Shown here piece by piece: positions 11,163 through 20,258 of a stretch of 64,000 bases of DNA. The stretch is from Massilia varians (lineage in GTDB: Bacteria > Pseudomonadota > Gammaproteobacteria > Burkholderiales > Burkholderiaceae_D). The notes below the pieces were generated by a model. The model was not told the origin of the DNA. It was given only the letters and a program-made list of their open reading frames with translations, and searched no databases. The stretch covers positions 3,039,001-3,103,000 of the forward strand of contig NZ_AP026966.1 of the NCBI RefSeq assembly GCF_027923905.1, in the 5' to 3' direction. Position 1 is the first letter of the stretch. The number at the start of each line of letters is the position of its first letter. Position numbers and translations under genes: made by a program.

Positions 11163-13592
11163 CTAGCCGCGTTTCTTCCGGCTCTTGAGCAGCCGCAGTC
11201 CGTTGAACACCACGAGCAGACTCGCGCCCATGTCCGCGAACACGGCCATCCACAAGGTAGCCGATCCTGCGATAGCGAGCACCAGGAACACAGCCTTGAT
11301 CAGCAAGGCGGCGACGATGTTCTGCTTGAGGATGGCGGCAGTCTGCCTGCTCAGGCGAATGAACTGCGGGATCTTGCGAAGGTCGTCATCCATCAGCGCG
11401 ACGTCGGCTGTTTCAATGGCGGTGTCGGTGCCCGCTGCGCCCATTGCAAACCCGATATCGGCCTTGGCCAGTGCCGGGGCATCGTTGATGCCGTCGCCCA
11501 CCATCCCGACGGTGCCGAATCGCGCCACCTCGTCATTGATGGCTGCCAGCTTGTCTTCCGGAAGCATGTTCCCCCGGGCATCGTCGATGCCCACCTGCCG
11601 TGCGATCGCCTTGGCCGTCACCGCATTGTCGCCGGTGAGCATGACCGTCCGGATTCCCAACCCGTGAAGCTGGGCCACCGCTTCGCGACTTGTTTCACGA
11701 ATCGTATCGGCCACCCCGATCACCAGCAGTGGCGACGTCTCATCGCAGAGGACAACCGCGGTCTTGCCTTCACCCTCCAGTGTCGACAGGACGCTTTCCG
11801 TCGCGGTATTGCAGATGCCGAGCTCCTCGACCAGGCGGTGATTGCCGAGGTAGTACCACTTCCCGTCGATCCGCCCTTTCGTGCCACGGCCGGTCAAGGC
11901 CTCGAACTCGGTCACGGATGCAAGGGGCAGGTCCAGGCCCGAGTTTTGCCAGTGGCGGCTCACCGCGGTCGATACCGGATGGTCGGAACGGTCCGCGAGC
12001 GCGGCCGCGAGCTGCAGATGAGTCTGTGCATCGCCTTGCAGGGGCAACACGTCCGTCACCTCGGGTTTACCCTGGGTGATCGTGCCGGTCTTGTCCAGTG
12101 CGAGCGAGCGCAGCTTGCCGCCCTGCTCCAGGTAGACGCCGCCTTTGATGAGGATACCGGCCCGCGCCGCGGCAGCCAGACCGCTGACGACGGTGACCGG
12201 GGTCGAGATCACCAGGGCGCACGGGCACGCAATCACCAGCAGGACGAGCGCCTTGTAAATCCATGGCATCCATTCAGCGCCCAGCATGAGCGGCGGCACC
12301 AGGGCGACGGCGAGCGCGATGGCGAACACGATGGGCGTGTAGATGCTGGAGAAGCGGTCGACGAAACGCTGCGTGGGCGCGCGGCTGCCCTGCGCGTCCT
12401 CGACAGCGCGGATGATGCGCGACAGGGTCGAGTTGCTATGGCCGGCGGTGACACGGTATTCGAAAGAGCCGGTTTCATTGATCGTGCCGGCGAACACCTT
12501 GTCGCCGACCGTCTTCGGTACCGGCATGCTCTCGCCCGTGATCGGCGCCTGGTTGACGGAAGACTGGCCAGTGCTCACTTCCCCATCCAGGGCGATCCGC
12601 TCGCCGGGCGCGACACGGGCCAGGGCGCCGATCGCGACCGTGGTCGCGTCCTGTTCACTCCAGCTGCCGTCGTCAAGGCGCACGCTGACCCGCTCGGGTG
12701 TCAGTGCCATCAGGCCCTGAATGGCGTTTCTTGCCCGGTCGAGCGAGCGCGCCTCGATCATCTCGGCGATGGCGAACAGGACCATGACCATCGCCCCTTC
12801 GGGCCACTGCCCGATCAGTACCGCGCCGGTCACGGCGATCGACATCAGGGCATTGATATTCAGGTTGCGGTTCTTGAGTGCGATCCAGCCTTTCTTGTAC
12901 ACGCCCAGGCCCGTCGTCGCGATCGCAAGCAGCGATAGCAGAATGACTGGCCACCAGTTTTCATCGCCCGTCGTCCATGCGACGACCTCGGCACCGACTG
13001 CTGCAGCCAAGCCCAGGGCAAGGAATGCATACTGCCGCTTTCGGGAGACGGGTGGGACCGCCTCGGCTCGTCCTTGTCCAGCCGCAACGAGCACCGCCTG
13101 CATGCCAATGGACGTCAGTGCATCCTGGATCGCCGCTGCCGGCCCACTATGCCTGACGACCAAACGACGCTGGACGAGATTGAAGTCGAGCTGTTCGACC
13201 TGCGGCAGGCCGGACAGCTTGTTACGGATGAGCTTCTCCTCGGTTGGGCAATCCATGTTCTCGATGCGGAAAACAGTGCCGGCTGCTGACCCGCTTTGCT
13301 CATCGGCCTGTTCAACCACCGGGTCCATGCCGACCGCCCGTACTGCTGCAAGGATCGCCTGTGGATCGCCGAGGCTGTGCTCCACCCGCAAGCGGCGCTG
13401 GACAAGATTGAACTCGAGCTTTCCGACGCCTGCGATGCGCCCGAGCGCTTGCCGCAGCAGTCCCTCTTCTGTCGGGCAGTCCATCTGGTCGATGCGAATG
13501 AGAAGGGAACGGTCCAGGGCTGAAGACGAGGCACCCGCGGTCTCGATCGGTGCAGATTTTTCGCAACATGATTTGGTCTGGCATTCCGACAT
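11163..13592 (-). CDS. cadA: Cd/Zn/Pb-translocating PIB-2 P-type ATPase with two HMA domains
   Basis: 809-residue inner-membrane exporter of the CadA/ZntA/PbrA group. Two N-terminal heavy-metal-associated domains each carry MDCPTEE (first at about residue 37) in place of the classical GMTCxxC. The membrane site is CPC (about 457), followed by DKTGTITQG (about 500) and GDGINDAPAL (about 700). The start at 13592 (MSECQTKSCCEK) is chosen for AAGGAG five bases upstream and the Cys-rich first residues. It is transcribed divergently from the merR gene at 13683 across a MerR-type operator, which implies induction by the metal it exports. Confidence 0.95.
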   Translation of the reverse strand: MSECQTKSCCEKSAPIETAGASSSALDRSLLIRIDQMDCPTEEGLLRQALGRIAGVGKLEFNLVQRRLRVEHSLGDPQAILAAVRAVGMDPVVEQADEQSGSAAGTVFRIENMDCPTEEKLIRNKLSGLPQVEQLDFNLVQRRLVVRHSGPAAAIQDALTSIGMQAVLVAAGQGRAEAVPPVSRKRQYAFLALGLAAAVGAEVVAWTTGDENWWPVILLSLLAIATTGLGVYKKGWIALKNRNLNINALMSIAVTGAVLIGQWPEGAMVMVLFAIAEMIEARSLDRARNAIQGLMALTPERVSVRLDDGSWSEQDATTVAIGALARVAPGERIALDGEVSTGQSSVNQAPITGESMPVPKTVGDKVFAGTINETGSFEYRVTAGHSNSTLSRIIRAVEDAQGSRAPTQRFVDRFSSIYTPIVFAIALAVALVPPLMLGAEWMPWIYKALVLLVIACPCALVISTPVTVVSGLAAAARAGILIKGGVYLEQGGKLRSLALDKTGTITQGKPEVTDVLPLQGDAQTHLQLAAALADRSDHPVSTAVSRHWQNSGLDLPLASVTEFEALTGRGTKGRIDGKWYYLGNHRLVEELGICNTATESVLSTLEGEGKTAVVLCDETSPLLVIGVADTIRETSREAVAQLHGLGIRTVMLTGDNAVTAKAIARQVGIDDARGNMLPEDKLAAINDEVARFGTVGMVGDGINDAPALAKADIGFAMGAAGTDTAIETADVALMDDDLRKIPQFIRLSRQTAAILKQNIVAALLIKAVFLVLAIAGSATLWMAVFADMGASLLVVFNGLRLLKSRKKRG

Positions 13593-13623
13593 GACGACTC
13601 CTTGAGAACTGTGTATAGTTCCC

Positions 13624-13654
13624 ATTGAACACCCTGTAGGGGGTACGGGGTCAA
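13624..13654 (-). promoter_or_regulatory. MerR-type promoter of cadA
   Basis: On the minus strand, -35 TTGACC (13654-13649) and -10 TTCAAT (13629-13624) are separated by 19 bp. The spacer carries the dyad ACCC(T)GTA / TAC(G)GGGT at 13631-13651. The overlong spacer with a centred dyad is the signature of promoters untwisted by MerR-family activators. The neighbouring merR is the obvious regulator. Confidence 0.85.
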
Positions 13655-13682
13655 GCACTAAATTAACGCACCGGGATTTCTC

Positions 13683-14111
13683 TTGAAAATTGGCGAATTG
13701 GCAGAACGCTCAGGCTGCCTGGTTGAAACCATCCGCTACTATGAGCGCATTGGATTGCTTGCTCCGCCTGAGCGGTCGGCGAACAATTATCGAGCCTATA
13801 ACGAGCTTCACGCTGAGCGCTTGCTGTTCATCCGGCATTGCCGCGCCCTGGACATGACACTCGATGAGATCCGGACGCTGCTCGATTTTCGCGAGGCGCC
13901 GGGAAAAAATTGCGAGAGCGTCAACGCGCTGCTCGACAAGCATATCGGGCACATCGTCGACCGTATAGCAAACCTGTCAGTACTGGAAACGCAGCTCAGA
14001 GACCTCAGGAGCCGTTGCGTCGCCACCGACAGCACAAACCCATGTGAAATCCTGCAGGCGCTCGGCACTGCCGACGCTTGCGACGAGCCAGCAAGGCTTG
14101 GGCGCCATTGA
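13683..14111 (+). CDS. MerR-family Cd/Pb-responsive regulator (CadR/PbrR-like)
   Basis: 142 residues with a TTG start, because only this gives the canonical MKIGELAERSG N-terminus. The winged helix-turn-helix (IRYYERIGLLAPPER) is followed by the dimerisation helix and a metal site. Cys77, Cys112 and Cys121 match, offset by one, the three Cys that bind lead in PbrR (78/113/122). The metal is therefore likely Pb or Cd. It is divergent from cadA and upstream of the pbrT-like gene, both of which have matching operators. Confidence 0.9.
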   Translation: MKIGELAERSGCLVETIRYYERIGLLAPPERSANNYRAYNELHAERLLFIRHCRALDMTLDEIRTLLDFREAPGKNCESVNALLDKHIGHIVDRIANLSVLETQLRDLRSRCVATDSTNPCEILQALGTADACDEPARLGRH

Positions 14112-14175
14112 CCAGCCGTGGACTTTCCGCGCCATCACTGCATTGCCGAATCAGCGAACAGCCGGAACAATGCGC

Positions 14176-14206
14176 TTGACCTTCAAGTAGCTAGAAGGTG
14201 TTTAAT
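14176..14206 (+). promoter_or_regulatory. MerR-type promoter of the pbrT-like gene
   Basis: -35 TTGACC (14176-14181), 19-bp spacer, -10 TTTAAT (14201-14206). The dyad arms ACCTTC (14179-14184) and GAAGGT (14194-14199) are perfect. The layout and sequence resemble the C. metallidurans PpbrA promoter as I recall it. The PbrR/CadR-like regulator immediately upstream is the likely activator. Confidence 0.85.
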
Positions 14207-14241
14207 ATCAGGTTCTCGAACCTAAAGACAAGTATCCCGAT

Positions 14242-16170
14242 ATGACGTACCCCATTTGGCGTCGGCTAATCGCCTTCGTAACGTTCTGCTGCTGCGTGAT
14301 CGGTACGACACACGCTAATCCCACATCATCGGAAGCGGAAGTCCGCCAGCTCTGGCAGTTGCTCGATTATGTCGCCGTCGATTACGCCGGCGCGGTCCAG
14401 AACGGAGCGATTGTCAGCGAACTGGAATATGGCGAAATGCAGGAGTTCTCGACGCGCGCGCAGAACCAGGTGCAGGCATTGCCTCCGCATCCCTTGCATG
14501 CAGAACTGGCAGCTGCCACCATCAAACTAAAGCAGGCGGTCGAGCGCAAGGAATCGCCGCAACAGGTTGCCCAGCTTGCGCGGGAGGCAAACCGTGTGCT
14601 GCTGCAGGCCTACCCCTTCCCTGTTGCGCCGCGCGCCCTGCCCGATCTGGCCCGCGGTGCGGCGCTGTACCAGGTGCAATGCGCTTCATGCCATGGAGCG
14701 GCCGGCGCCGGCGATGGGGCACTCGCGGCCAAGCTCGAACCCAAGCCAATCGCATTTACCGATGAGGAAAGAGCCCGCTCCCGATCTCTCATGGCCCTGT
14801 ATCAGGTCATTAGCCAGGGTGTCGAGGGCACATCGATGCCGGCCTTTGCAGGCCTGTCCGAGCATGAGCGCTGGTCTCTGGCGTTTTATGTCGGCAGCCT
14901 GGCGCTCAAGGACACGGACATCGCAGCCGGCGAGTCTGCATTCGCACAGAACAACGCCACATCTGCCACGATTCCCGACATGAACACGCTCGTGACGGCA
15001 ACCGAAGAAGAACTGGCTAAGGCAAGCGAACCGTCGACCGCACGGGCGGTTCTGGCCTACGCACGCACCCACCCCGGGGCCGTACAGGAGCAGCAGGAAC
15101 GCAAGGGCATCGTCCTTGCGCGCAAGCTGCTGCAGGACAGCCTGGATGCCTTGAAGAATAACCAGCGGGCGAAGGCCACCGAGCTTGCTCTATCGGCCTA
15201 TCTGGACGGCTTCGAGCCGCTCGAGGCAAGGCTCGACGCGACTGACCGCCAGCTCCTGGTCGACGTGGAGCGAACCATGCAGCTGTACCGGGGCGCGGTT
15301 GCACAAGGCAATGTGTTACGTGCGACCGAATATGCCGGGCAGCTGGACGCGGATTTCGTACGTGTCGAGGAGCTTACCGGCGCGAACAAGACCGACGCGA
15401 CGACGGTGTTCGTGGGCGCGCTGACCATTCTCCTGCGCGAAGGTGTCGAAGCCCTGTTGATCGTGATCGCGATGGTCGCGTTCCTCCGCAAAGCGGAGCG
15501 TCCACAGGCCTTGCACTACGTGCACGCCGGCTGGATCTCGGCGCTGGCGGCAGGCGCCTTGACATGGGTGGTGGCCACCTATGTCGTTAGCATCAGTGGC
15601 GCAAGCCGTGAAGTGACCGAGGGCCTGTCCTCGCTCTTCGCCGCCGCGGTGTTGTTGTCGGTCGGGCTATGGATGCACCAGAAAGGCCAGGCCGGACAAT
15701 GGCAAGCCTACCTCAAGCAGCATCTGACGGCGGCGATGGAAAAACGTTCCGCATGGGCCTTGTTTGCCCTCGCGTTCATCGCGGTATACCGGGAAGTCTT
15801 CGAAACGGTCCTGTTCTACTCGGCGCTCGCAGCCGACGGCAACGGTGCGGCCCTGTTGGCAGGATTCGTGACAGGCTTGGTCCTGCTGTCGGTGCTTGCA
15901 GTGATTTTTCTGCGGACCAGTGCACGCATGCCGATCGGTAAATTCTTCTCGTTCAGCTCGGTGCTGGTGGCCGTCCTGGCAGTTGTCCTGGTCGGAAAAG
16001 GAATCGCAGGGCTGCAGGAAGCCGGGTGGATGATGGCCACGCCAATTACCGGGCTGCGCGTGCCCGTGCTTGGGATCTACCCGACCATACAGACCTACGG
16101 AGCGCAACTGGCCCTGCTTCTGGCAGCTGGCCTCGGTTTTGGATTTAACTTGGTAAAAGCTCGCAGATAG
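14242..16170 (+). CDS. pbrT: Cytochrome c-FTR1 family transporter (PbrT-like)
   Basis: 642 residues: a signal peptide (to about residue 25, THA-NP), a periplasmic region with a haem c site CASCH (Cys147, Cys150, His151) and distal Met in GTSMPAF, then a C-terminal FTR1 permease. The permease has seven helices and two RExxE motifs (REGVE about 399, REVFE about 517), the Fe(III)-binding signature of FTR1/EfeU proteins. PbrT of C. metallidurans is a lead-uptake member. The fused cytochrome may oxidise the substrate before transport (inferred). It is co-transcribed with a lipoprotein gene 20 bp downstream. Confidence 0.88.
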   Translation: MTYPIWRRLIAFVTFCCCVIGTTHANPTSSEAEVRQLWQLLDYVAVDYAGAVQNGAIVSELEYGEMQEFSTRAQNQVQALPPHPLHAELAAATIKLKQAVERKESPQQVAQLAREANRVLLQAYPFPVAPRALPDLARGAALYQVQCASCHGAAGAGDGALAAKLEPKPIAFTDEERARSRSLMALYQVISQGVEGTSMPAFAGLSEHERWSLAFYVGSLALKDTDIAAGESAFAQNNATSATIPDMNTLVTATEEELAKASEPSTARAVLAYARTHPGAVQEQQERKGIVLARKLLQDSLDALKNNQRAKATELALSAYLDGFEPLEARLDATDRQLLVDVERTMQLYRGAVAQGNVLRATEYAGQLDADFVRVEELTGANKTDATTVFVGALTILLREGVEALLIVIAMVAFLRKAERPQALHYVHAGWISALAAGALTWVVATYVVSISGASREVTEGLSSLFAAAVLLSVGLWMHQKGQAGQWQAYLKQHLTAAMEKRSAWALFALAFIAVYREVFETVLFYSALAADGNGAALLAGFVTGLVLLSVLAVIFLRTSARMPIGKFFSFSSVLVAVLAVVLVGKGIAGLQEAGWMMATPITGLRVPVLGIYPTIQTYGAQLALLLAAGLGFGFNLVKARR

Positions 16171-16401
16171 TCGGCAGACAAGGAGCAATCATGAGAAACA
16201 AGACAATCGTTACCGTTTCAGTTGCTGTGCTCGTGCTCTTGGGCGGCTGTGCCGACCCAAGCCTGGGACGAAACAGTAGAACTGGCTGGGTTACCGAATT
16301 CCACCCGGCAGAGAGGCTTTCGACGGCCCGCCCAGCCTGCCTGGAAAATCTCAGCGACGTAGATATTGCTAGCCATCGATACGCCTTATTTAGGTACTAT
16401 T

Positions 16402-17481
16402 TGTCTGGACTCGTGGGATCATGTACCCATGCGTAGCTGGCCGCTCTTCAAGGCCAGACACGTTTTGCGTACACTGTTCCAATCCGACTCTTCACTGGCA
16501 ACTCGATGACCCAGGCACTGCACAGCCAAGCCCGTACTACCCACCTGATCCGTGAGGAAATCAGGAACTCGACGCTCCCGCAGGCCGAACTGGCCAGGAT
16601 GTACAACGTCACCCGCCAAACCATCCGAAAGTGGCAAAACCGCGAGTCTCCTGAAGACAAGTCGCATGCGCCGAACAAGATGTACACGACGCTCACGCCC
16701 GAGCAGGAGCTCATCGTGGTGGAGCTGCGCAAGACGTTGCTGCTGCCCACGGACGACCTGCTGGCGGTCACGCGCGAGTTCATCAATCCAGCCGTCTCGC
16801 GTGCCGGCCTGGGACGTTGCCTGCGCCGCCACGGTGTCTCGGATCTACGTAACCTGGTCGAGCAGGAAGGCACTGCGCCCGCCACGAAAAAGACCTTCAA
16901 GGACTACGAGCCGGGCTTTGTGCACATCGACATCAAGTACCTGCCGCAGATGCCCGACGAGACGGCAAGGCGCTATCTCTTCGTTGCCATCGACCGTGCT
17001 ACGCGCTGGGTCTTCATCGAGCTCTATGCCGACCAGACCGATGGCAGCAGTGGCGACTTCCTCAACAAAGTCCAGCAAGCCTGTCCCGTCAAGATCGTCA
17101 AGCTTCTGACCGACAACGGCAGCCAGTTCACCGACCGCTTCACGGCTGGCGGCAAGAAGAAGGAACCCAGCGGCACACACGTGTTCGACCGCCTGTGCAA
17201 GCAGCTCGGCATCGAACACCGGCTCATCCCGCCTCGTCATCCGCAGACCAACGGCATGGTGGAGCGCTTCAACGGTCGTATCAGCGACATCGTCAACCAG
17301 ACCCGTTTTGGTTCAGCTGCCGAACTGGAATCGACGCTGCGCAATTACGTCAAGATCTACAACCACAGCATTCCGCAACGCGCGCTCCAACACAAAACAC
17401 CCGTTCAGGCGCTCAAGGAATGGCATGAAAAACGCCCTGAATTGTTCAGGAAGCGCGTGTATAACCAGCCGGGTCTTGACA
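16402..17481 (+). mobile_element. IS481-family element, copy 1
   Basis: 1080-bp element. The left end TGTCTGGACTCGTGGGATCA and right end (reverse complement) TGTCAAGACCCGGCTGGTTA are imperfect terminal repeats. It is flanked by the 6-bp target duplication ACTATT at 16396-16401 and 17482-17487. The transposase appears identical to those in the copies at 23376 and 36213, so the amplification is recent. Confidence 0.93.
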
Positions 17482-17642
17482 ACTATTATCTCCGATCATA
17501 CAAACATATAAGCGTATTGGTACCTGATTCAATTGAGGTTCACCTTCACGATAAGGTCGAGATATCTCCGCGCTCATGTGAAAATGGAGCGTTGCCGAAA
17601 GTCGTGCAGGTGCTGAAACATTCCAAACGAGAAGACAGGTGA
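16506..17642 (+). CDS. IS481-family transposase (copy 1), reading out of the element
   Basis: DDE transposase: an N-terminal helix-turn-helix (LARMYNVTRQTIRKW), then an integrase core with HIDIKYLPQ (first Asp), LLTDNGSQFTDR (second Asp) and the HPQTNGMVERFNGR block with the catalytic Glu. About 325 residues are element-encoded (to 17481). No stop codon lies inside the element, so translation continues 54 codons in frame into the interrupted lipoprotein gene and ends at its native stop. The protein therefore carries the lipoprotein's C-terminal domain as a tail. Confidence 0.9.
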   Translation: MTQALHSQARTTHLIREEIRNSTLPQAELARMYNVTRQTIRKWQNRESPEDKSHAPNKMYTTLTPEQELIVVELRKTLLLPTDDLLAVTREFINPAVSRAGLGRCLRRHGVSDLRNLVEQEGTAPATKKTFKDYEPGFVHIDIKYLPQMPDETARRYLFVAIDRATRWVFIELYADQTDGSSGDFLNKVQQACPVKIVKLLTDNGSQFTDRFTAGGKKKEPSGTHVFDRLCKQLGIEHRLIPPRHPQTNGMVERFNGRISDIVNQTRFGSAAELESTLRNYVKIYNHSIPQRALQHKTPVQALKEWHEKRPELFRKRVYNQPGLDNYYLRSYKHISVLVPDSIEVHLHDKVEISPRSCENGALPKVVQVLKHSKREDR

Positions 17643-17935
17643 CCATTCCGGGAGAACGGGGAGGGTTTGCTGAATATTTTGCGTAGAATTTATAAAGGTG
17701 GTAATAACATAGTTCTGACGAATCAGGCCTGGATGCTGCAAACGAACGCAATCACAACATTCTATGAAAAGTTCTACTGATCATTCCAGGGCAGTGCCTG
17801 GCCTGCGTCGTAGGCGGCACTGGGGCATCCTCAACGCTGTGATCGGCACCGGCCTCAATAACGTGGGGGTGTTGCCGTTTACGGCGCGAGTCTGTACGCT
17901 TGTAATCGTCACGTTATCGCCAAGAGGTAAACAGC

Positions 17936-18907
17936 TTGAACCGCGAAAGCCTGGAACGGAATCAGATTCCAGTCTATGTTGCCAGCGCCGCCTTGGCCGT
18001 GCTCGGGGGGATCCTTGCGCCTGACGCTGCGACCAAGCTTGACCTTTTGGTGACACCTGCCATTGCGGTCCTGATGTATGCGATGTTTCTGCAGATTCCC
18101 TTTCTCGAGCTAAGGCAGGGCTTGGGTAATAGAGCGTTCATATCTGCAGTTTTGGTCGCCAATTTTGTGCTGATACCACTTCTGGTATGGGGCCTGACGC
18201 GTGGACTGAGCGATCATCCTGCGCTGCTCATCGGCGCACTTCTGGTCCTGCTGACGCCATGTATTGACTACGTCGTCGTATTCACTCATCTCGGGAAAGG
18301 CGACTCGCGCCTGACCCTGGCCGCTACGCCAATCCTGCTTCTGCTTCAGCTGCTCCTTCTGCCCATCTACCTTGGCGTAATGACTGGCGGAGAATCCGGG
18401 GTCGTCATCGCTGTCGCGCCGTTTGTCGACGCATTCCTGCTGCTGATCGTGGCTCCGCTGTTGCTTGCAGTGGCTACTGCCGGGCTGGCGAAGCGATCGT
18501 CCATCGTCGAGAAATGGAATACCGGATGGGCCTGGCTCCCGGTTCCCGCCATGGCCGCAGTGCTGGTCGTCGTCATCGGTTCGCAGATCGGGGCGATCAT
18601 CAGGGAAATCGAGCAATTGGCGCCGGTCATTCCGGTTTATATTGGCTTCCTGGTGCTTGCCCCACTGGTGGGAGCCTTCGCGTCGCGCATGTTCAAACTG
18701 CCGGTAGCAGCGGCTCGCGCCGTGACCTTCAGCGCGTCGACGCGCAATTCTCTGGTAGTGCTGCCGCTCGCGCTCGCGTTACCCGACGATTTGCGTGGAA
18801 TTGCGGCGGCGGCTGTGATCACACAAACCCTGATCGAACTGGGCAGCGAACTGGTTTATATTCGTGCAATCCCTGCTTTGATCAAGGGACGATCGGACTC
18901 GCGCTAG
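17936..18907 (+). CDS. Arsenite-type efflux permease (ACR3/BASS superfamily)
   Basis: 323-residue inner-membrane protein with about ten helices. The segment LLTPCIDYVVVFTHLGKGD is the conserved Cys-containing helix of ACR3-like exporters and bile-acid-symporter relatives; TFSASTRNSLVVLPLALALP is the second conserved helix. The TTG start at 17936 has AGAGGT at good spacing. No arsR or arsC is adjacent, so it may serve another oxyanion or cation. It stands alone between an IS481 copy and the czcE gene on the opposite strand. Confidence 0.75.
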   Translation: MNRESLERNQIPVYVASAALAVLGGILAPDAATKLDLLVTPAIAVLMYAMFLQIPFLELRQGLGNRAFISAVLVANFVLIPLLVWGLTRGLSDHPALLIGALLVLLTPCIDYVVVFTHLGKGDSRLTLAATPILLLLQLLLLPIYLGVMTGGESGVVIAVAPFVDAFLLLIVAPLLLAVATAGLAKRSSIVEKWNTGWAWLPVPAMAAVLVVVIGSQIGAIIREIEQLAPVIPVYIGFLVLAPLVGAFASRMFKLPVAAARAVTFSASTRNSLVVLPLALALPDDLRGIAAAAVITQTLIELGSELVYIRAIPALIKGRSDSR

Positions 18908-19096
18908 AAAAGGCTTGCCGCCAAACCAGGAAATTTATAGCTTCAACGCTGATCATATTTCACAGCATTTACACATAGATTTTCGGGGCCGTGGCAAGGT
19001 CGCGAACGCACGAATGGCAAACTTTCAATGCGGTTCGATGCCGCGAGCGGCATCGAACGGAAGATGGCGATCTTATATGATCACCAATAGTTGAGA

Positions 19097-19459
19097 TTAG
19101 TTAGCATACATCGGATTTTCCTCAACATAAATCATTACCTTCGATGCGTCAGCAAGGATGTTCGCCAACGGGATCGGCGCTACGCCGAGCGTATCGAACG
19201 TCCAGGTAACGCTTCTTGAGCCATCCACGATACGGACAGTCTCGAGTCGCGTGACGTGAATCGATCTGGTCTTGCCTGCCACTATTGTGATAACGCGGTC
19301 AGGCGCTGCATTGGCGGCGTATCCGAACGGTGCTGCTCGACCAGTCTTCGCTTCTGCAGCGCTCCTCGCGGGTATGTCCCCCTCATTGGCCCGCGAGTCG
19401 AGTGGAACGAACATGCACGCGAGAAGTACTGCGGATACGAAGTTGATGTGAGTTTTCAT
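19097..19459 (-). CDS. czcE: CzcE-family periplasmic metal-binding protein
   Basis: 120 residues with an N-terminal signal peptide (to about residue 24, DSRA-NE). The mature domain, RVITIVAGKTRSIHVTRLETV, RSVTWTFDTL and VMIYVEENPMY, matches the CzcE fold, a periplasmic Cu(II)-binding protein at the end of czc operons. AGGA lies eight bases upstream of the ATG. Its czcCBA partners are absent here apart from the stump at 8352. It is probably expressed with czcI, lspA and lpd on the same strand. Confidence 0.8.
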   Translation of the reverse strand: MKTHINFVSAVLLACMFVPLDSRANEGDIPARSAAEAKTGRAAPFGYAANAAPDRVITIVAGKTRSIHVTRLETVRIVDGSRSVTWTFDTLGVAPIPLANILADASKVMIYVEENPMYAN

Positions 19460-19735
19460 TGAATTTTCCTGTTGAGCGTTTGATTTTCAAGCACACTGAC
19501 TCTCGACGTGGCCGATTATTGACCGCCGTGGTCGTCAGTAAGCCACGTATGCACGCGATGCATCTGAATTGCCGGGAAGCGCAAATTGCTACGGCACGGT
19601 CCACGCCCGTGACTCGCACAACTGCGCATCGGCTTGGTCAGATGCCGCTGCTTGATTTGTAGAGACGGATGGAGTCGTGCAGTGCTTGTGCACGATTAGC
19701 CATCAGGCGCAGACGGAAGTTGCCGGCTTCGATGA

Positions 19736-20056
19736 TCAGCGCCATTTCGGCCGAATCGGGCCGTCCAGTACTGGAGACTGGTAATTTAGTTGACTACGGC
19801 TGGCGGGGCAGGAGCGCGACTGCCCTGACCATTCGATCAAGGAAGCACCGCTGCCGAGCGGCTGCAAGTCGCATGCCGATACACAAGTCGCGCTGCAGCC
19901 AGCATCGAACAGCACTTCTATTGGATTTTCAGCGCCGGTTACATCGGATACCGCTGCGGTGGCCGACGCTTCGTCGGAAATCACGCACCATCCTGCCGCC
20001 CAGCCAGTCTGTAAGGGCAAAAGCGCGAGCAATATGATCAGAAACAGGCGCTTCAT
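19736..20056 (-). CDS. czcI: CzcI-like small exported protein
   Basis: About 106 residues from MKRLFLIILLALLPLQTGWA, a signal peptide that matches CzcI of Cupriavidus closely, followed by Cys residues in CVISDE and CSATCVSACD. CzcI is the first gene of czc operons and is thought to modulate their expression. The start at 20056 is chosen for the MKR N-terminus; the ribosome binding site is weak and the frame opens 16 codons earlier. The C-terminal half resembles the family less, so it may be partly degenerate. Confidence 0.65.
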   Translation of the reverse strand: MKRLFLIILLALLPLQTGWAAGWCVISDEASATAAVSDVTGAENPIEVLFDAGCSATCVSACDLQPLGSGASLIEWSGQSRSCPASRSQLNYQSPVLDGPIRPKWR

Positions 20057-20258
20057 GGAGTCGTTGACTGCTCGGTTACGGAAGAGAACACTGGAGTATT
20101 GCAAATTTTACAACGCCCGCCGGGCAAAAACATGGGTCTCGAATTGTTGTAGATCTGATTATCTTTGTTCTGTGGGGGCCGGATCGTCGCCCTGTTCAGA
20201 CCGCCCCGCGCAACTGGCCATGCTTCCGGCGGCAGTGCGCGCCCAGGGGGGGCGATGA

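Larger units (their letters stand above)
16191..17642 (+). pseudogene. Lipoprotein gene interrupted by IS481 copy 1
   Basis: Coding parts are 16191-16401 and 17488-17642. Removing the 1080-bp element and one 6-bp duplication restores a continuous 121-residue frame: MRNKTIVTVSVAVLVLLGGC (lipobox LGGC), NSRTGWVTEFHPAERL, then ISVLVPDSIEVHLHDKVEIS. The frameshifted copy at 7965 confirms the reconstruction, because it has the same C-terminal region without any IS. The interrupted gene would give a truncated lipoprotein ending in IS-derived residues. It is the conserved companion of the cytochrome c-FTR1 transporter; its function is unknown. Confidence 0.85.

Noticed and set aside
17764..18024. 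Possible small gene upstream of the arsenite-type permease
   Set aside because: 86-codon frame overlaps the permease start, has no ribosome binding site and its second half is a shadow.
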